Shown: positions 19,437 through 31,200, counted from the stretch's first letter. The stretch: DNA of 31,809 bases from Stentor coeruleus (GCA_001970955.1 MPUH01000853.1:1-31809); one strand, 5' to 3'. Notes: generated by a model not told the origin, from the sequence alone. Numbers and translations are program-made.

Positions 19437-20204
19437 ATGGACCTAGAAAACATGGAAATGGAAAATCTGGAACAAATCGACTCTCGTGTTGGTTTGGTTC
19501 CTGAAAAAATATGTTTTTCAGACACTGACACTTGGGGAAGTTGGCCTAATTCACCAAAACTCCTAACAAGCGCTGGCCTTGAGATGAGTATGGATGAAGT
19601 TCTAACAAAGTTGCACAAAACAAGCACATCCCCAAAACCAACTGAAAAAAAACAACCCACAAGCCCTTTACAGAAGAAAAGAGGTCGAAAACCTATCCGA
19701 CCAAACGACCCAATCAAGAAAAAAACTGAAGAAAAAGACAAGTACTGGTTAAGAGGTTTTCGAGGTTATATGAAAACCCGATACAATGATATAGCCCATA
19801 CTTTATCTCCAGACGAACAGAGCTTTTGGCATGATCACTTAAGTGCTAAAGGAGTTCCAGATAAAGGTAATGTTTATTCTTCATATGGCAAAAGATATAA
19901 AAATCATCTGTTTTGTCAACCTAGTTTCGTTTATTATTTTCACGAATGGTTCCATGAGTATGGAGAAATCGAACTTTCAAGAAAATGCAATCCTGGGTCT
20001 GACTTGTGGTTTGTGTTTTTTGATTATGCAAGCAAAGAATTAGTTAATTATGTACCTATTGGATGCTCTTCTATAGATGGGATAGACTCGCCTAGAAGTC
20101 CTGCGTCACCAGGGGAGTTCAATGAAGATCCAAATGACGAACCGATAGATTTTTGTATGGTCGGAGTGGAAAACGATGATTTGATTGAGTCTTTCTTCAA
20201 TTAA
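19437..20204 (+). CDS. AT-hook protein with an unnamed ~105-aa conserved-looking domain
   Basis: The 255-aa intronless ORF ends in TAA. The N-terminal part is acidic with SP sites (SPK, SPL). An AT-hook core RGRKP (82-86) sits in a basic stretch, predicting minor-groove DNA binding in the nucleus. Residues about 100-207 form a compact, aromatic-rich unit: KYWLRGFRGYM, FWHDHLSAKGVP, SSYGKRYKNHLF, YYFHEWFHEYG and LWFVFFDYASKELVNYVP. The regular Trp/Tyr/Phe spacing suggests a folded helical domain. I recall similar sequences in other ciliates but cannot name the domain. The C-terminus is acidic with SPRSPASP near 218-225, possibly CDK-regulated. The upstream flank is strongly C-rich. Confidence 0.8.
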   Translation: MDLENMEMENLEQIDSRVGLVPEKICFSDTDTWGSWPNSPKLLTSAGLEMSMDEVLTKLHKTSTSPKPTEKKQPTSPLQKKRGRKPIRPNDPIKKKTEEKDKYWLRGFRGYMKTRYNDIAHTLSPDEQSFWHDHLSAKGVPDKGNVYSSYGKRYKNHLFCQPSFVYYFHEWFHEYGEIELSRKCNPGSDLWFVFFDYASKELVNYVPIGCSSIDGIDSPRSPASPGEFNEDPNDEPIDFCMVGVENDDLIESFFN

Positions 20205-20920
20205 TGTAAGAAAAACAAGTTAATATAAGTGAGCATTAAAGATAATAAGTCATTTGATTGCTTACGATTGATCATATGATAAGCTAATAAAAATTGTGGA
20301 GTGGATATTGGGTGTAAAATTTTTTGATAGTTTTTTTATGTGCTTTTTTATGATTATATGAGATTTTGAAGAATTTTTGAAGAATTAGATTAAAGAGACT
20401 TTGTGGTTTTTAATTTTGGTTTGGGTAAGTTTTTATATTTTTTAATATCATTGACTTCTAAAAGAAAAACTTCAACCCTCTTCATCATTTAATTAAATGC
20501 AGATTCAAATATTTTATCGACTTTCTCATTAAGTGCCCACAATAATAGACCTAATCACAATAATATCAAACATATAGACACAATATTAAAAATCGTAATA
20601 AAATTTTAGCTATTTAAAAAATATAAAAATCTATAAAACCGTAACTTAACCTAAAACTGTAATTTCACTATCTCTTAATAATATCATTTCTATTATCAAC
20701 ACTATCTAATTATATCTAACTTAATTATCTTCATCTTCCTTATAATACTCATTAATCCTAAATAAATATTATAATCTCAATAATAACCTTCTAATTGAAT
20801 AACCAATTTCAAGCAAAAAAAAAATCACACATCTAAATATGAAATCCTCATAACCTGAAAAATTCTAACCTTAAACCAAAAATAATCTATTAATACATAA
20901 TCTAACCTTCCTGTATAATC
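20205..20920. other. Convergent intergenic region
   Basis: From 20205 to about 20450 the plus strand is G-rich; from about 20460 to 20920 it is C-rich. Both halves are thus G-rich on the sense strand of the gene they follow. No gene or RNA seen. Confidence 0.6.
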
Positions 20921-21820
20921 TTAACAATAAGCTTTTTCACTAAAAATAGTCGTAAAAAGTGTTGTACCCAAAAGTTGTTCCGCTCTATTTTCCTGTTCCG
21001 AGCACTGCCTTTTTAAACAAAGACTCAAATTATCAACTGGTAAACAAAGCACATATCCTTGAGGATCCCTTTCAAACAACGAGTAATCAAAAGTTGGATT
21101 ATTTTTCCTATGTTCATCCATTTTCTGTCTAGCATAATGAGCATCACAAACAATTTCTCCATTAACAGATACCCATTGTACATTATATCTATCCCAAAAA
21201 TGAAAGCTTTCAAGGGTTTTTCTCGCAGAAGAATGGCTATTAAACCTAACAATACAATAAAAGTTCCTTTTCCCATTAAATTCCTCCCATCCGAAATCAC
21301 ATGATTTTATTCGAATCGGGTTAGTAAAAAGGTTTTTTACTGTAAAATCTGTATCTTCATAGCTTAATCCTGATATTTTTAAATGCTTGTTTTGACTATT
21401 TCCTTTGTTTGCTATTTGTTTTTCAAGAGTTTTATAAAGATTTTCAAATTTTTCCTTATCAGCCCTGAACAGGTGCCTATTTTTATCTAGAAATTTGCAG
21501 GCTTCTTCAGTTTTCCCTCTTTGATGCATAAGAGATGCAAGGTCTTTAATTGCACTTACTACACGGTCCCCTTTGGAAATCGCCAGTTTGTAGTAATATT
21601 CAGCAGAGTCTAAGTCTCGATCTTTGTATTCAGCGTTTTTTGCTTGAGCATATGCGCTTTCACCTTTGGGTATTGGAAGATTTGCAAAGATTTTTGACTG
21701 TCCGACAGGTTCTGATCCAGGGTTTTTTTGGATTTCGATAGTTTTTTTAGTTTTTTGAGGAGTTCTTTGATTGAAGTCCTTTACTAGTACTCTGTGGTTC
21801 TTTTTGTTGTCACCGGTCAT
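20921..21820 (-). CDS. TPR-like plus RRM-like protein
   Basis: The 299-aa intronless ORF ends in TAA. Residues 1-50 are basic and disordered. Residues about 55-135 form two or three TPR/Sel1-like helical hairpins (AEYYYKLAISKGD, AIKDLASLMHQRGKTEEACKF). After a Lys/Asn linker, 146-220 look like an RNA-recognition-motif fold: strand HLKISGLSYED, helix, a strand ending in NFYCIVRFNS at the usual RNP1 position, and helix SARKTLESF. The aromatic residues of RNP1 are only partly present. A role in RNA binding or RNP assembly is inference. The C-terminus (about 225-299) has no recognised motif. Confidence 0.75.
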   Translation of the reverse strand: MTGDNKKNHRVLVKDFNQRTPQKTKKTIEIQKNPGSEPVGQSKIFANLPIPKGESAYAQAKNAEYKDRDLDSAEYYYKLAISKGDRVVSAIKDLASLMHQRGKTEEACKFLDKNRHLFRADKEKFENLYKTLEKQIANKGNSQNKHLKISGLSYEDTDFTVKNLFTNPIRIKSCDFGWEEFNGKRNFYCIVRFNSHSSARKTLESFHFWDRYNVQWVSVNGEIVCDAHYARQKMDEHRKNNPTFDYSLFERDPQGYVLCLPVDNLSLCLKRQCSEQENRAEQLLGTTLFTTIFSEKAYC

Positions 21821-22206
21821 TATAAGTATATATAATAGTTTAAAAGATTGTATCAGGAGGCAATATGGAAGATTTTTATATTAATTCGGGTTATTATGAA
21901 TGATGAATATTTGGGGGTTTGGAAAAAAATCATTGTCTAGTATATGCTTTTTCTAAAGTTAAAGCTTTTTGTGCAGATACATTATTTTATATTTTGATTC
22001 ATCTAGACTAATCTGATACTCTTCTTGTATATCTTATTTGTTTATATGCTTACTTTGAAGTATTATGATTTTATATAAGAAAATTATAGACTTTTTAAGT
22101 TTAAAGATCTCTTATAGAAAAAGGTAAAATTATAATAAATATTGATTTGAGTATATGTTTATATTTATTAATTCTAGCTTTTAGACTACTACTTAATATC
22201 AATAAT
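21821..22206. other. Intergenic region between two minus-strand genes
   Basis: AT-rich, with no gene, repeat or RNA recognised. Confidence 0.5.
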
Positions 22207-24042
22207 TTATTCAGGAATATAATATGGGATTTGTTCAGTTGAACCTTCATATGTCGACATAGAATTCGATATAAAACCCATTGACCTACGTTTGCTATGA
22301 TTCATAATCCCTGAACTAAACGATATTATTGATGTAGGATTACTAATACCTTTATTAGGAGATTTTGAATAATGGGTCATCATACTCTTACCCAAAATAT
22401 TTCTATCAAGTTCTATAGGTTTCCAATTCTGAGGAGTATAAGCCGGATTATCTAATGATGGTGTATACTCATGTTGCCTTTGGGTATTATTCCAACGACC
22501 ATTATAATCAGTTTTCCTTTTTTCAGTCTTTTTCATCATACTAGAAGTTGTTGTACTGATTAAAAAACGTTTTAGAACTTGATAGTGGACTTTTTCTGGG
22601 TTAGGTTGAAAGCTTAGATGTTGGCTTCTAGTACGATGTTTACAGTGTTTAGAATTACTCATAAAATGAGCATAGTCTATTTCATTAGGCAGTTGGCGTG
22701 GACTAGATTTTTCTATATAATTTCCAGGAATTAATAACAAAGGTGGTAAAGAGAATTCACTTGAAGGGAAATGCTTATGGCTAGCTTTAGGTGAAGTATT
22801 TATTGCTAAGTTTCGCACACGGGGAGGGTTTTTTCTTTCGTTTACTATAGACTTTTTTATTTTCGATTCAGTTGCTTCATAAAGCCTGATTTCAAGACTA
22901 TTTACCACATTTTCATTAAGTTCCCTTTCTTGCAAATACGGGATAACAACTTTTTGTTTTTCATCTTTTATACCATAAGCTGTTTTACAAATTTCCGCTT
23001 TTTCTTTTATAAACTTTCTAATCTCTTCTTTTTCCTTTTGTATCTTCATTACTTCTTCTTTCTGTCTTTGTTTTTCCGCTAAATTTTCAGCCTTTTCACT
23101 AGCATTTTCACCAACATTTTCACCAGTATCTTCATCATCATCAACATAAGATGTTATAGTATAACTACGATGAAAAACTCTTTCCCGTTTAATCCCAGGG
23201 TTCGTTAGCATTTTTTGAAACTCTTCTTTTTTCGCCATGGCAGAACGTTTACGTTTCAACCTTAGCAGCTTATCTTTAATAATCTTAAAAGACAGTTTGC
23301 GTTTTTTCCAGAACTTACGTAATAATATTAAAGCAAGATTTTTCCTGATTCTCAACAACTTCTTATCCCTTTTAATGATAAACACCAAATCATGAATTTT
23401 CTCCTTACAAACTACTTTTAATAGAAATTTCTTTATAATATCAGAAGCAACTCCTTGTTTAGCTTCAATATAATCATTATAAGCTTTTATCATTCTATAA
23501 TACTTAAGCCTAAGCAAAAACCTTCTTGTAGCCCTTTGCAAAATAATAGTAAATTCTTCAGCATAAAGGCCGAGATCAAAAAAGCATCTATTAGCAATAT
23601 TGCTTGATTCATTAATATAATAATTAACTCGGTTTTCTCTTTCTTTGATTAAGAAATCTTCAATACAAACTCTAGTCCAAAAGCCTCTAAAATGCCTTTG
23701 GATTGTTAAAGCTGCTTGATTTTGTATTTTTTCTTGATCGTAATGATGTTTAAATGATTGATTTGTTATTTTTATCCATTTCTCAGCTGTTCTAAGACAT
23801 ATAGACGCATGTATAGCTTTTGTTGTTTGTTTAGATAGTTGGGTTTCTTTATTGATTAAAGTTGTATTGAGGTTTTTTTTAGCATCTTGATTTTTTTTGT
23901 GTTTTGTATAGGATGTGTCTGAAAAAAATGCATTCATACGGTTGTTGAAGAGTTGGGAGTTGCCATGATAAGATTTTTCTTGGCTGGTGTTTAAAGAACT
24001 TGGTGTTTTTATTGAATCAGCTGGCAAATCTGTCAGTTGCAT
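22207..24042 (-). CDS. IQ-motif coiled-coil protein
   Basis: The 611-aa intronless ORF ends in TAA. Two IQ-type calmodulin/centrin-binding motifs are visible: TIQRHFRGFWTR (113-124) and ILQRATRRFLLRLKYYR (167-183). Two more weak, basic, IQ-like helices lie at about 235-270. A Glu/Lys coiled coil (about 300-370), rich in EK repeats, follows an acidic stretch with DDDEDTGENVGENA. The C-terminal third is Ser/Pro-rich and disordered. Such proteins are often calmodulin- or centrin-binding parts of the cortex, basal bodies or axoneme, and Stentor cortex is rich in centrin-like contractile fibres; the specific role is unknown. No transmembrane segment. Confidence 0.82.
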   Translation of the reverse strand: MQLTDLPADSIKTPSSLNTSQEKSYHGNSQLFNNRMNAFFSDTSYTKHKKNQDAKKNLNTTLINKETQLSKQTTKAIHASICLRTAEKWIKITNQSFKHHYDQEKIQNQAALTIQRHFRGFWTRVCIEDFLIKERENRVNYYINESSNIANRCFFDLGLYAEEFTIILQRATRRFLLRLKYYRMIKAYNDYIEAKQGVASDIIKKFLLKVVCKEKIHDLVFIIKRDKKLLRIRKNLALILLRKFWKKRKLSFKIIKDKLLRLKRKRSAMAKKEEFQKMLTNPGIKRERVFHRSYTITSYVDDDEDTGENVGENASEKAENLAEKQRQKEEVMKIQKEKEEIRKFIKEKAEICKTAYGIKDEKQKVVIPYLQERELNENVVNSLEIRLYEATESKIKKSIVNERKNPPRVRNLAINTSPKASHKHFPSSEFSLPPLLLIPGNYIEKSSPRQLPNEIDYAHFMSNSKHCKHRTRSQHLSFQPNPEKVHYQVLKRFLISTTTSSMMKKTEKRKTDYNGRWNNTQRQHEYTPSLDNPAYTPQNWKPIELDRNILGKSMMTHYSKSPNKGISNPTSIISFSSGIMNHSKRRSMGFISNSMSTYEGSTEQIPYYIPE

Positions 24043-24486
24043 TTATTTTGTTTATAATAAAGCTGGGTTTATAGTTTTTTTATAAGTTTTGATTGATTTT
24101 TGGATAGGAATGATTTGGATTATAGAAAGTTTAGGTAAGATGGATAAGTTGAGTTTAGGTTTATAGAATATTTTTTAGCTTTTTTTAGAGTATTAAATAT
24201 AATATTATTGATGTATTTTATTGTAGTTAATTTATAAATTGTGTTTGTTAGATTGTAATGATAGGGTGTAAGAAATTGGTGTTTTAGTTTTTTAGTAGAA
24301 TTTTATATTGGGATATATGTTTTAGGGATATTGGGATTTATTGTTAATGGTTAATAAGAATTGTGAGCAGATTAGTTTTTTTTTTTTGGGGTGTTAGTGA
24401 TTTTGTTTAGGCTTTGTGTTGAAGAGCAGCTTTTGTGGGTATTAGGCTATAGGAATTTATAGGTAAGTTTTTATGTTATAATATTA
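24043..24486. other. Divergent intergenic region, G-rich on the plus strand throughout
   Basis: C is scarce on the plus strand through most of the region. This matches the usual pattern for the minus gene at 24042 but not for the plus gene at 24487, so it is an exception for the latter. No gene seen. Confidence 0.5.
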
Positions 24487-27400
24487 ATGAGCACAAAGCC
24501 ACCAAAGCCGAAATTTATTCCACCTTTAAAAACTGCAGCATCCTTCCTAAGAACCGTTTCTAGAAGCCCTGATTTTACAATTCACTCTACAGTGAAGCCA
24601 AATATTTTTAAGGAGCATACCCCAGATCCACCCAGCAACAGACTTTTAAATACTTACACAAGAGAATCAGGAGCATTTTCTGAAAGAGTCCCAGGATGTT
24701 TTTCTCCAAAAGTAACTTCAGATGCTTTTTTTACAAGAGACATATTTAAATCATCATCACAATCTCCCGATCATCGAGCTAAAACTCAAAATCTTTGGAT
24801 TTTACCCACACAACCAGAACATCTCCGGACACTATTAAAAGCAAGCTCAAAACTAAATTCAAGGAAAAAATCAGAACGAGGTAAGCTTTGCATAAAAGAA
24901 AAATGCTTAGAAACCCTAATAGAAACAGACAAAACATTTGAAAAAGATCAAAGCGAAGAGTGTCAAAAATCAAATTATGATATTCAACATGCTGGGATAA
25001 ATCAAGAAGTAACTGGGCTTATAGATTGGTTAAAGTATATGAGAGATCAGCATTTAAATACAATAATTCAAGATGATAATGCTTATAAGACAATGGAGAA
25101 AGATGAGCTTAAAAAAATTTTAGATGTGTTTGATCTTGTACTTAGAGCTGGAGGACAAGAATGTATAAGACAAGTATCTAAGCATTGTGCTGATCATGGA
25201 GATGTTGTTGCTGACCTTTTATCGTATCGTCATTTGTATTGGAAAGCTAAAACTTTTCACTCGAAGTTTGTGTATGAAAGTACTATAGCTGACCTTGAGA
25301 AAAAAATTGCAGCCCTTAAAGAAAGCTTTGAAGCGAATATTAAAAACCTAACTTCCAAATCAGAAACTGTAAAACCCATATAGTTAGCTCAAGAACTAAG
25401 CCTTTATAGGACGAATCATATGATAAAAGAAGTAGAACTTTCTAAATCAAAAGAACACATAAAGAAACTTAAAGCAGAAAGGACATTCAGAATAAAAAAA
25501 GAGTTCGAAAGCTATAATCTTCTCCTAAAAAAATTTAAAGAATACCGAGAACTCGCTCGAACAAAAAATGATGATAAACAAATAGTAAGAGCTTTAAATA
25601 AAAAAAGAGACTCGATAAAAGAAATAATATTAGGTCGATTGGATTTGCTTATGGAAAAAAAAAACGCAACAGGAATCAGACTGACCGAAGAGCAACTAAT
25701 CGAGCATGAAATGCTAACAACAAATACAGACTTTATATTTATTGACTGTGGCATTCAAGCAGACCTTAAAGCAGAGATTTTAGACAAATCAATAAACGCA
25801 ATCCCTGAGTTCAAAGAAGCCGAAGCTGAAACCGATGAAATCCTTGAACTTGTTGAAATCGAAGAAAATCAAGAAATATCCACAGACCCTCCACCTCAAC
25901 CTTTTTCTATTTTTGTGACTAATGAAAAAGAAGAAGAACTTGCTGCATATTCAAACCTTGTTAACAAACTTGATGAAATTTCTCTTAATGATACTCAAAA
26001 AGCTCAAGTAAACTCTGATGATAACCTTGCATCAAATATAAAAAAAGGTAAATTCACAAAACGCATAAAAAAAAATAGTGGTTTTAGATGGAGAGTCCAA
26101 TTCGATAAAGACACCCAAACAGAAGATAAAGTGTTTTTACAAGTAGCTAAAGCTGAAGAAGAAGAAATCCTTGATTGGATGCTCAAAGATCGTAAAGATT
26201 ACCTACGAGGTGTTCAAAGGAAAATTTTCCATAAGAAAAACGAACTAAGCAAAGTGAGTAATTTGATAAACAAAAGCAAGTCATTATTAGGTGATTCTAT
26301 AAACCTAGAAGATTCAAAGCTTCAAACAAGTTTGGCGTCTATAGAAAACCCGATTGAAGATATAATTGAAGCTGAAGTGAAATATTTGAAAGAAGTTGGG
26401 TTATTAAATAGTGATACAGAAATTGACACATGGAAAAATGGGTATTATTATGGGTATGAGAAAGGGAAATGTGATGTTATAGTATCAGCTGAAGAGTTTC
26501 TTGATGATGATAAAGAATGTATAGATAGATTACCTGATGAAATTCTTGATGATCATCAGTTGCCAGATGCAATTTATATAGAAGAAGCTTCTGATAGTGA
26601 TGAAGAATATAGTCAAGTAAAAAAATCTTTGTCTATAGCAGTAGATTTAAAAGCCCCAAGGCGAGGGACTAAGATTCAAGAGTTCAACTTCCAGAAAAAA
26701 AACTATAAAAGCTTTAACAAATCTAAATACAAACGCCCGAAGTATTTGACTGAGTTCTTAGAAGAGCCTTCAAAACAGATTATGAAACAAGCGAAAATGA
26801 GTAGGAAAATGACTTTGAAAATGATAGCATCCATATACTCAGCCGCTGTTATTAAAAAACACTCAATGGAAATTGGTGATTTAGCTAGGTTTGCACACGA
26901 TGAATTCTGTGCAAGATTCGGTCTTAAAGCTGTTATAACAAAAAAACTTACTGATTTCCTTAGTTCAATACTCAAATATCCAGATACTAGAAAAACAGTT
27001 AATTTTTCAAGGCTTATTGGTATAAGTCAAAAGATAGGTTTAGAAGATTATGTAAGACCTCGAGAAACTTTTAGAATACTTATTGATGTTATAGACTTAC
27101 TTCAAAAGTCAAATCTAGGTATTGTTGTGAGTTTTGATGAATCTATGGATTATGAGTTTATTCCTGCAATAAGAGCTATTGAGTGTACTAAAGAAATTAT
27201 GAGTAAATATTTGGATCCTTTGAAAGTACAAAATATTATTGTGGGTATTGAAAAAAACTCACATCCAGACCCGAAAAAAATCAATAAATTCGGGATTATA
27301 GACCAGGAGTTTTTGCAGGAAATATTACTTAATGAGTATGATACTTATTGTCAGGCTATGCTTAAGAATATATGGACTGTTTTTGAAGGGTTTTATTTTT

Positions 27401-27792
27401 CGACAGCGATTTTTAAGGTTTATAAGCAGGATTTTATTATGATTGCAAGATTTTTCAGTCCTGCTAAGTGCTTGACTTTATTCCCACCACCTGAAATGGA
27501 AAGTTTTAATAAACTGATGATGCATAATGCGAATAAACAGACGATTTCGGTTAAGAAAATATTGACTTTGTGCTTTGAGAATGGAATACTTGTCCCGAAA
27601 GATATGGAAAATACAATGCAGAAACAGGTCAGTTATGAGAATTTAGTTGATGAGATTAATGAACAAGAGGAGAAAGTTCAAGAATCGCTTGAAGAGATGA
27701 GAAAAAATAAGGAAAAAATAGGGTTTAGTGAGCAGTATTGTGAAGAGTGGGCCAGTATTGTGAAGAGTGGGCTTTTAGGTATAAAGCTTTGA
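24487..27792 (+). CDS. Large coiled-coil protein with axonemal-dynein-light-chain-like motif
   Basis: Exon 1 (24487-25368) and exon 2 (25384-27792) join across a 15-nt intron to give 1096 aa as assembled. Residues about 1-150 are Pro/Ser/Lys-rich. Around 215-260 comes IRQVSKHCADHGDVVADLL, which resembles the (I/L)RQV..(H/N)C.(E/D)(R/H)G..L motif of axonemal dynein light chain (DNALI1/AXDND1) proteins; helices continue into a long coiled coil spanning the splice junction. The middle is acidic. A helical C-terminal half (AAVIKKHSMEIGDLARF, FSRLIGISQKIGLEDY) is unassigned. An axonemal or ciliary role is inference. A 20-nt tandem duplication (27733-27772) shifts the frame and ends the ORF at TGA 27790; the reading frame of the second copy stays open for 44 codons to TAA at 27885, probably the true C-terminus. 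Confidence 0.85.
25369..25383 (+). other. 15-nt intron (phase 0) in the coiled-coil gene
   Basis: GTAAAACCCATATAG. Removal joins ...SET to LAQEL... and keeps the coiled coil continuous. Retention gives TAG from the acceptor. Confidence 0.92.
27733..27772 (+). repeat. 20-nt exact tandem duplication that shifts the reading frame
   Basis: CAGTATTGTGAAGAGTGGGC occurs at 27733-27752 and again at 27753-27772. With both copies, the coiled-coil gene ends at 27792; with one copy it continues in frame to TAA at 27885-27887. Confidence 0.9.
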
Positions 27793-27887
27793 AAGAAAAC
27801 AAAGAAGTGCCTTTATTATCTCTGTTTATTATGTGGAAGATATTTAAAGCTGAAATTTATAGACTAGATAATATAATTGATAGCTAA

Positions 27888-28299
27888 AAACAATATTTTT
27901 ATATATACTCATGATACTTTCATAATACTTATTGTACAGATCCTAATTATGTATAGTATTATCCAATGATCTATACATAAAATATATGAATTGTATATAA
28001 AAAGTATAGTTTAATAATCTATTTAGGAATTTGATAATTTTTTTAATTTTCATATGCATTGAAACTTGCTAGAATTTCACAGTACATATAAATTCCTTGT
28101 TGAATTATCTATGAATTTCAATTTAAAAATCTTATAAAAACAATAAATGATATATAATTTTTAAGACTATAGTAAATACTATAATTATTTCAATAGTTAT
28201 TTCAATAGTTATTTCATTATTACCATCGATGTATTTTTAATAATAAATATATATAATGATTTGTTTATAAACTAAATCCTAAACTATTTTTCTAATTTA
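27888..28299. other. Convergent AT-rich intergenic region
   Basis: No gene seen. It includes a short 12-nt minisatellite. Confidence 0.6.
28185..28216 (+). repeat. 12-nt minisatellite, 2.7 copies
   Basis: TTATTTCAATAG is repeated at 28185-28196 and 28197-28208, followed by a partial copy TTATTTCA. Confidence 0.8.
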
Positions 28300-31200
28300 C
28301 TAAAATGCATTCTTTTTTGTTGTCGGTTGTGAATCATTACTTGTGATTTTTATTTCTTCTGGCTTAATTTTACTATTTTTAATTGAACGTAATAAAATTT
28401 TAGCTCTTTTTTCCTTAAATTTGGCATAGAGCTCTTTACAAGATTGATAAACTAGAACAAACGATAAAACAGTGTTTTTGCCTATAATAGTTGTTATAAT
28501 AAAAACTATAATAGCTTCTGAAATAATTAATATTGATTTACTTGAATTGTAAATAAAAAAATAAGACATAGCTATAATCAAAAAGATACAAATTTCTTCA
28601 AATATAGTTGAAAATGCAACAAGATTGCTTTTAAAAGGCATGTATATAAATATAAACAATAACTGCAGAACGCAAAATAGTAAATTAATGCTGTTTTGTA
28701 TATAAAGCTGTGTATTCAAGAAAATTTGTGATAAAGTATAAGCTAATCTTCTTAAAGTAAATAATGCATAAAATTGAGTACTCAAAAATCCTTTGTTGTT
28801 TTTAAACTCTTCAAACAAAGTTCCCCATTTTTCTTTAAAATCGTGATCTGTGATTAAATCACTCTTATAGCTTATAAAACTACAAATAAATAAAACAAAT
28901 GGTGTTATAACAAACAATAGCTAAATAAATTTTACAGCACATAAACATGCAGAGGCTAGATTGATATTTCCTCCTAAAGTTTCAGGGTATTTCTATATGT
29001 TTTTTACAGATCTTATTTGAACTATAGATAAAATCCCAATATTCAAATATCCCTGAATCCAAAACCTTAAAAAAAATCCGTACCTATAGCTTTTTAAATT
29101 TTCTATACATTTAGCTCCTAGAGAGTTTTTAAATATTAGAGACCCTATGAAAAAAAAAGGAATTAATGATATAGAAAAAAGAAAGGATGCAACTAAAAGC
29201 CCACTGTTATACAAAAAATATGAAGTAGTAAAGCCAAAATTTTTAGCTTCATCATAAGGTTCTGATAAATTTGAAACTGTGAATAGATATTCAGCTGGAT
29301 TTGGAAGAAGACTTAAACTACCTAGAGTAGATAAATAATTAGCCAAGTTTTCTGTGTATTGAAGTCGGCTTAAAGGTAAATAAGAAACAAGATCTAAACA
29401 GTTCATTAAGGACCATAAAAATGAAGGATTTGATACAAGAGCAGTTACTATACTGGAACCTGTTGACGCCTTGCTTGTTGATGAAGAAATGTTTGATAAG
29501 ATTTGAACAGCGATAATAGATGGAAATGGGGCAAATGCATAGTTTAAATTAATGTGAAGAACTGAGTAATCAAAGTGAAAACCATCTTCACTTTTTATGT
29601 TTTTCTTTAGAATTTCAATAGTTATTTCAGTATTTTGTGATATTGTTTCTAAAGCAATTATTCTAAAGTTATAAACCGAAACATTATGAGTTTGAAAATG
29701 AAAATCTATAGATTTTCCGCTTTTTATTAAAAAGTCATTTGCACTAAGAGATTCTGTAAGTTTTTTATTGAATTGAATGAGTATTTTATTTTCATTTAGT
29801 AGTTTGAATGTCCAACTAAAATAGCAATCAATGATACAAAGGCTTAAATTGCCAGAAATTAAACCTTCTCCATAAGCATATAAACTATAGTTTCCTATTT
29901 CTGGAATAATTAAATTTGAAAAAACTCCCTTACCTTTATAAGTCTTTATTGAACTGAAATTTTCTATTTTTGGATCAATGTTAAGTTTTACCTTGTAGGA
30001 ACCAGATTCGTATTTATTGTTTTTGCGATCATAAATATTGACTTCTATAGAAAATGAAGATTTTGTATGCAAGTTCTTATTAGTAATTACAGTGTATTCT
30101 GAATTAACATTTAAATGCAAGTAATAGTCTTTTATAATAAAATTGATTGAAGCACTGCTTATTGCTTTATCACTTTTCATAAGTATTTTATAATTGTTTT
30201 CAGTCTTTATCTGTAGATCAGGAAAAGTAGCATTTGAATTTATTGCGATTGCTGATTTTTTTCCATTAAGTGTCCCATTGTTATCAATACTTATCACTAT
30301 TTTAAATGAACAATTTGAACAATAATTATTCATTTCAAGGTCTTCAAATACTGAAACTATTCCTGTAAAAATATTTTCTGTATTCACTGGCTAAATAAAA
30401 AGTACAATAGAAGGAATAAATGAAATATTAAGATAATAGTTTTTAATATCAACAATTAAACTTGCACTCATAGTTGAGAATGCAGATATTGCTAATATTG
30501 AGAATCTATTCTCATCAAGAATTTGAAGATTATCAAAAATTTCTCTATAAGTGCAATTCTTTTCTAGGGTTCCTTGAAAATTTCCAGGTGGATCTAATGA
30601 AAGAACTATTTGATCAAAAAAGTCAAAGGCAATGTTAATCAATTCATAATCAGTAAATATATTTACTTCTATAGTAAATGTTTTCTCAGTTGTATAAGGC
30701 TATATAAGATTTACATCGTCACCTGATATAAGAACTTTTGAATAACATAAATTAATATCTATGCCATCAGAAAATCCAGACAAAAGATCAAACCCTATAG
30801 CTTGGATTTTTAAATTTCCCAATGTCTGAATTTGTAGATTTTCAAATATATGAGATCCAGTTTCAATAGTAGCATAATTTATACCTGCAAGATTTCCATT
30901 CGGCTTCAAGTTTAGAGAAACTTCCCATTTTCTAGTAGATAATAAACTTTCTGTTTTGTGAATTTTAACTAAAACTGAAAAAATATTATTAGCATATGTT
31001 GGCTATATAGAAAATACAATATTTTTATCAAAATCTATCGTCAAGTAGCATGTTTCAATAGTAAAAGCGAAAGAATTTGTTATAAAATGGAGTCCCTGAA
31101 CTTTTATTGTATAAATGTCATTAGCTAAATAATTTACGATATTCAAATTATAATGCCCATTTTCAAGTGCACTATTAAATGGATTTTCAATACCAATTAA

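Noticed and set aside
27733-27772. 16-nt or 19-nt intron across the tandem duplication
   Set aside because: GT...AG segments of 16 or 19 nt exist in the repeat, but removing them leads to a stop or does not restore the tail frame, and they lack the A10 pattern.
730-27792. UGA read as tryptophan, as in Blepharisma
   Set aside because: All intact genes use TGG for every Trp (for example ALDH, the DP gene, the RING-kelch gene) and have no internal TGA. In the broken gene, TAA at 1216 would still stop translation.
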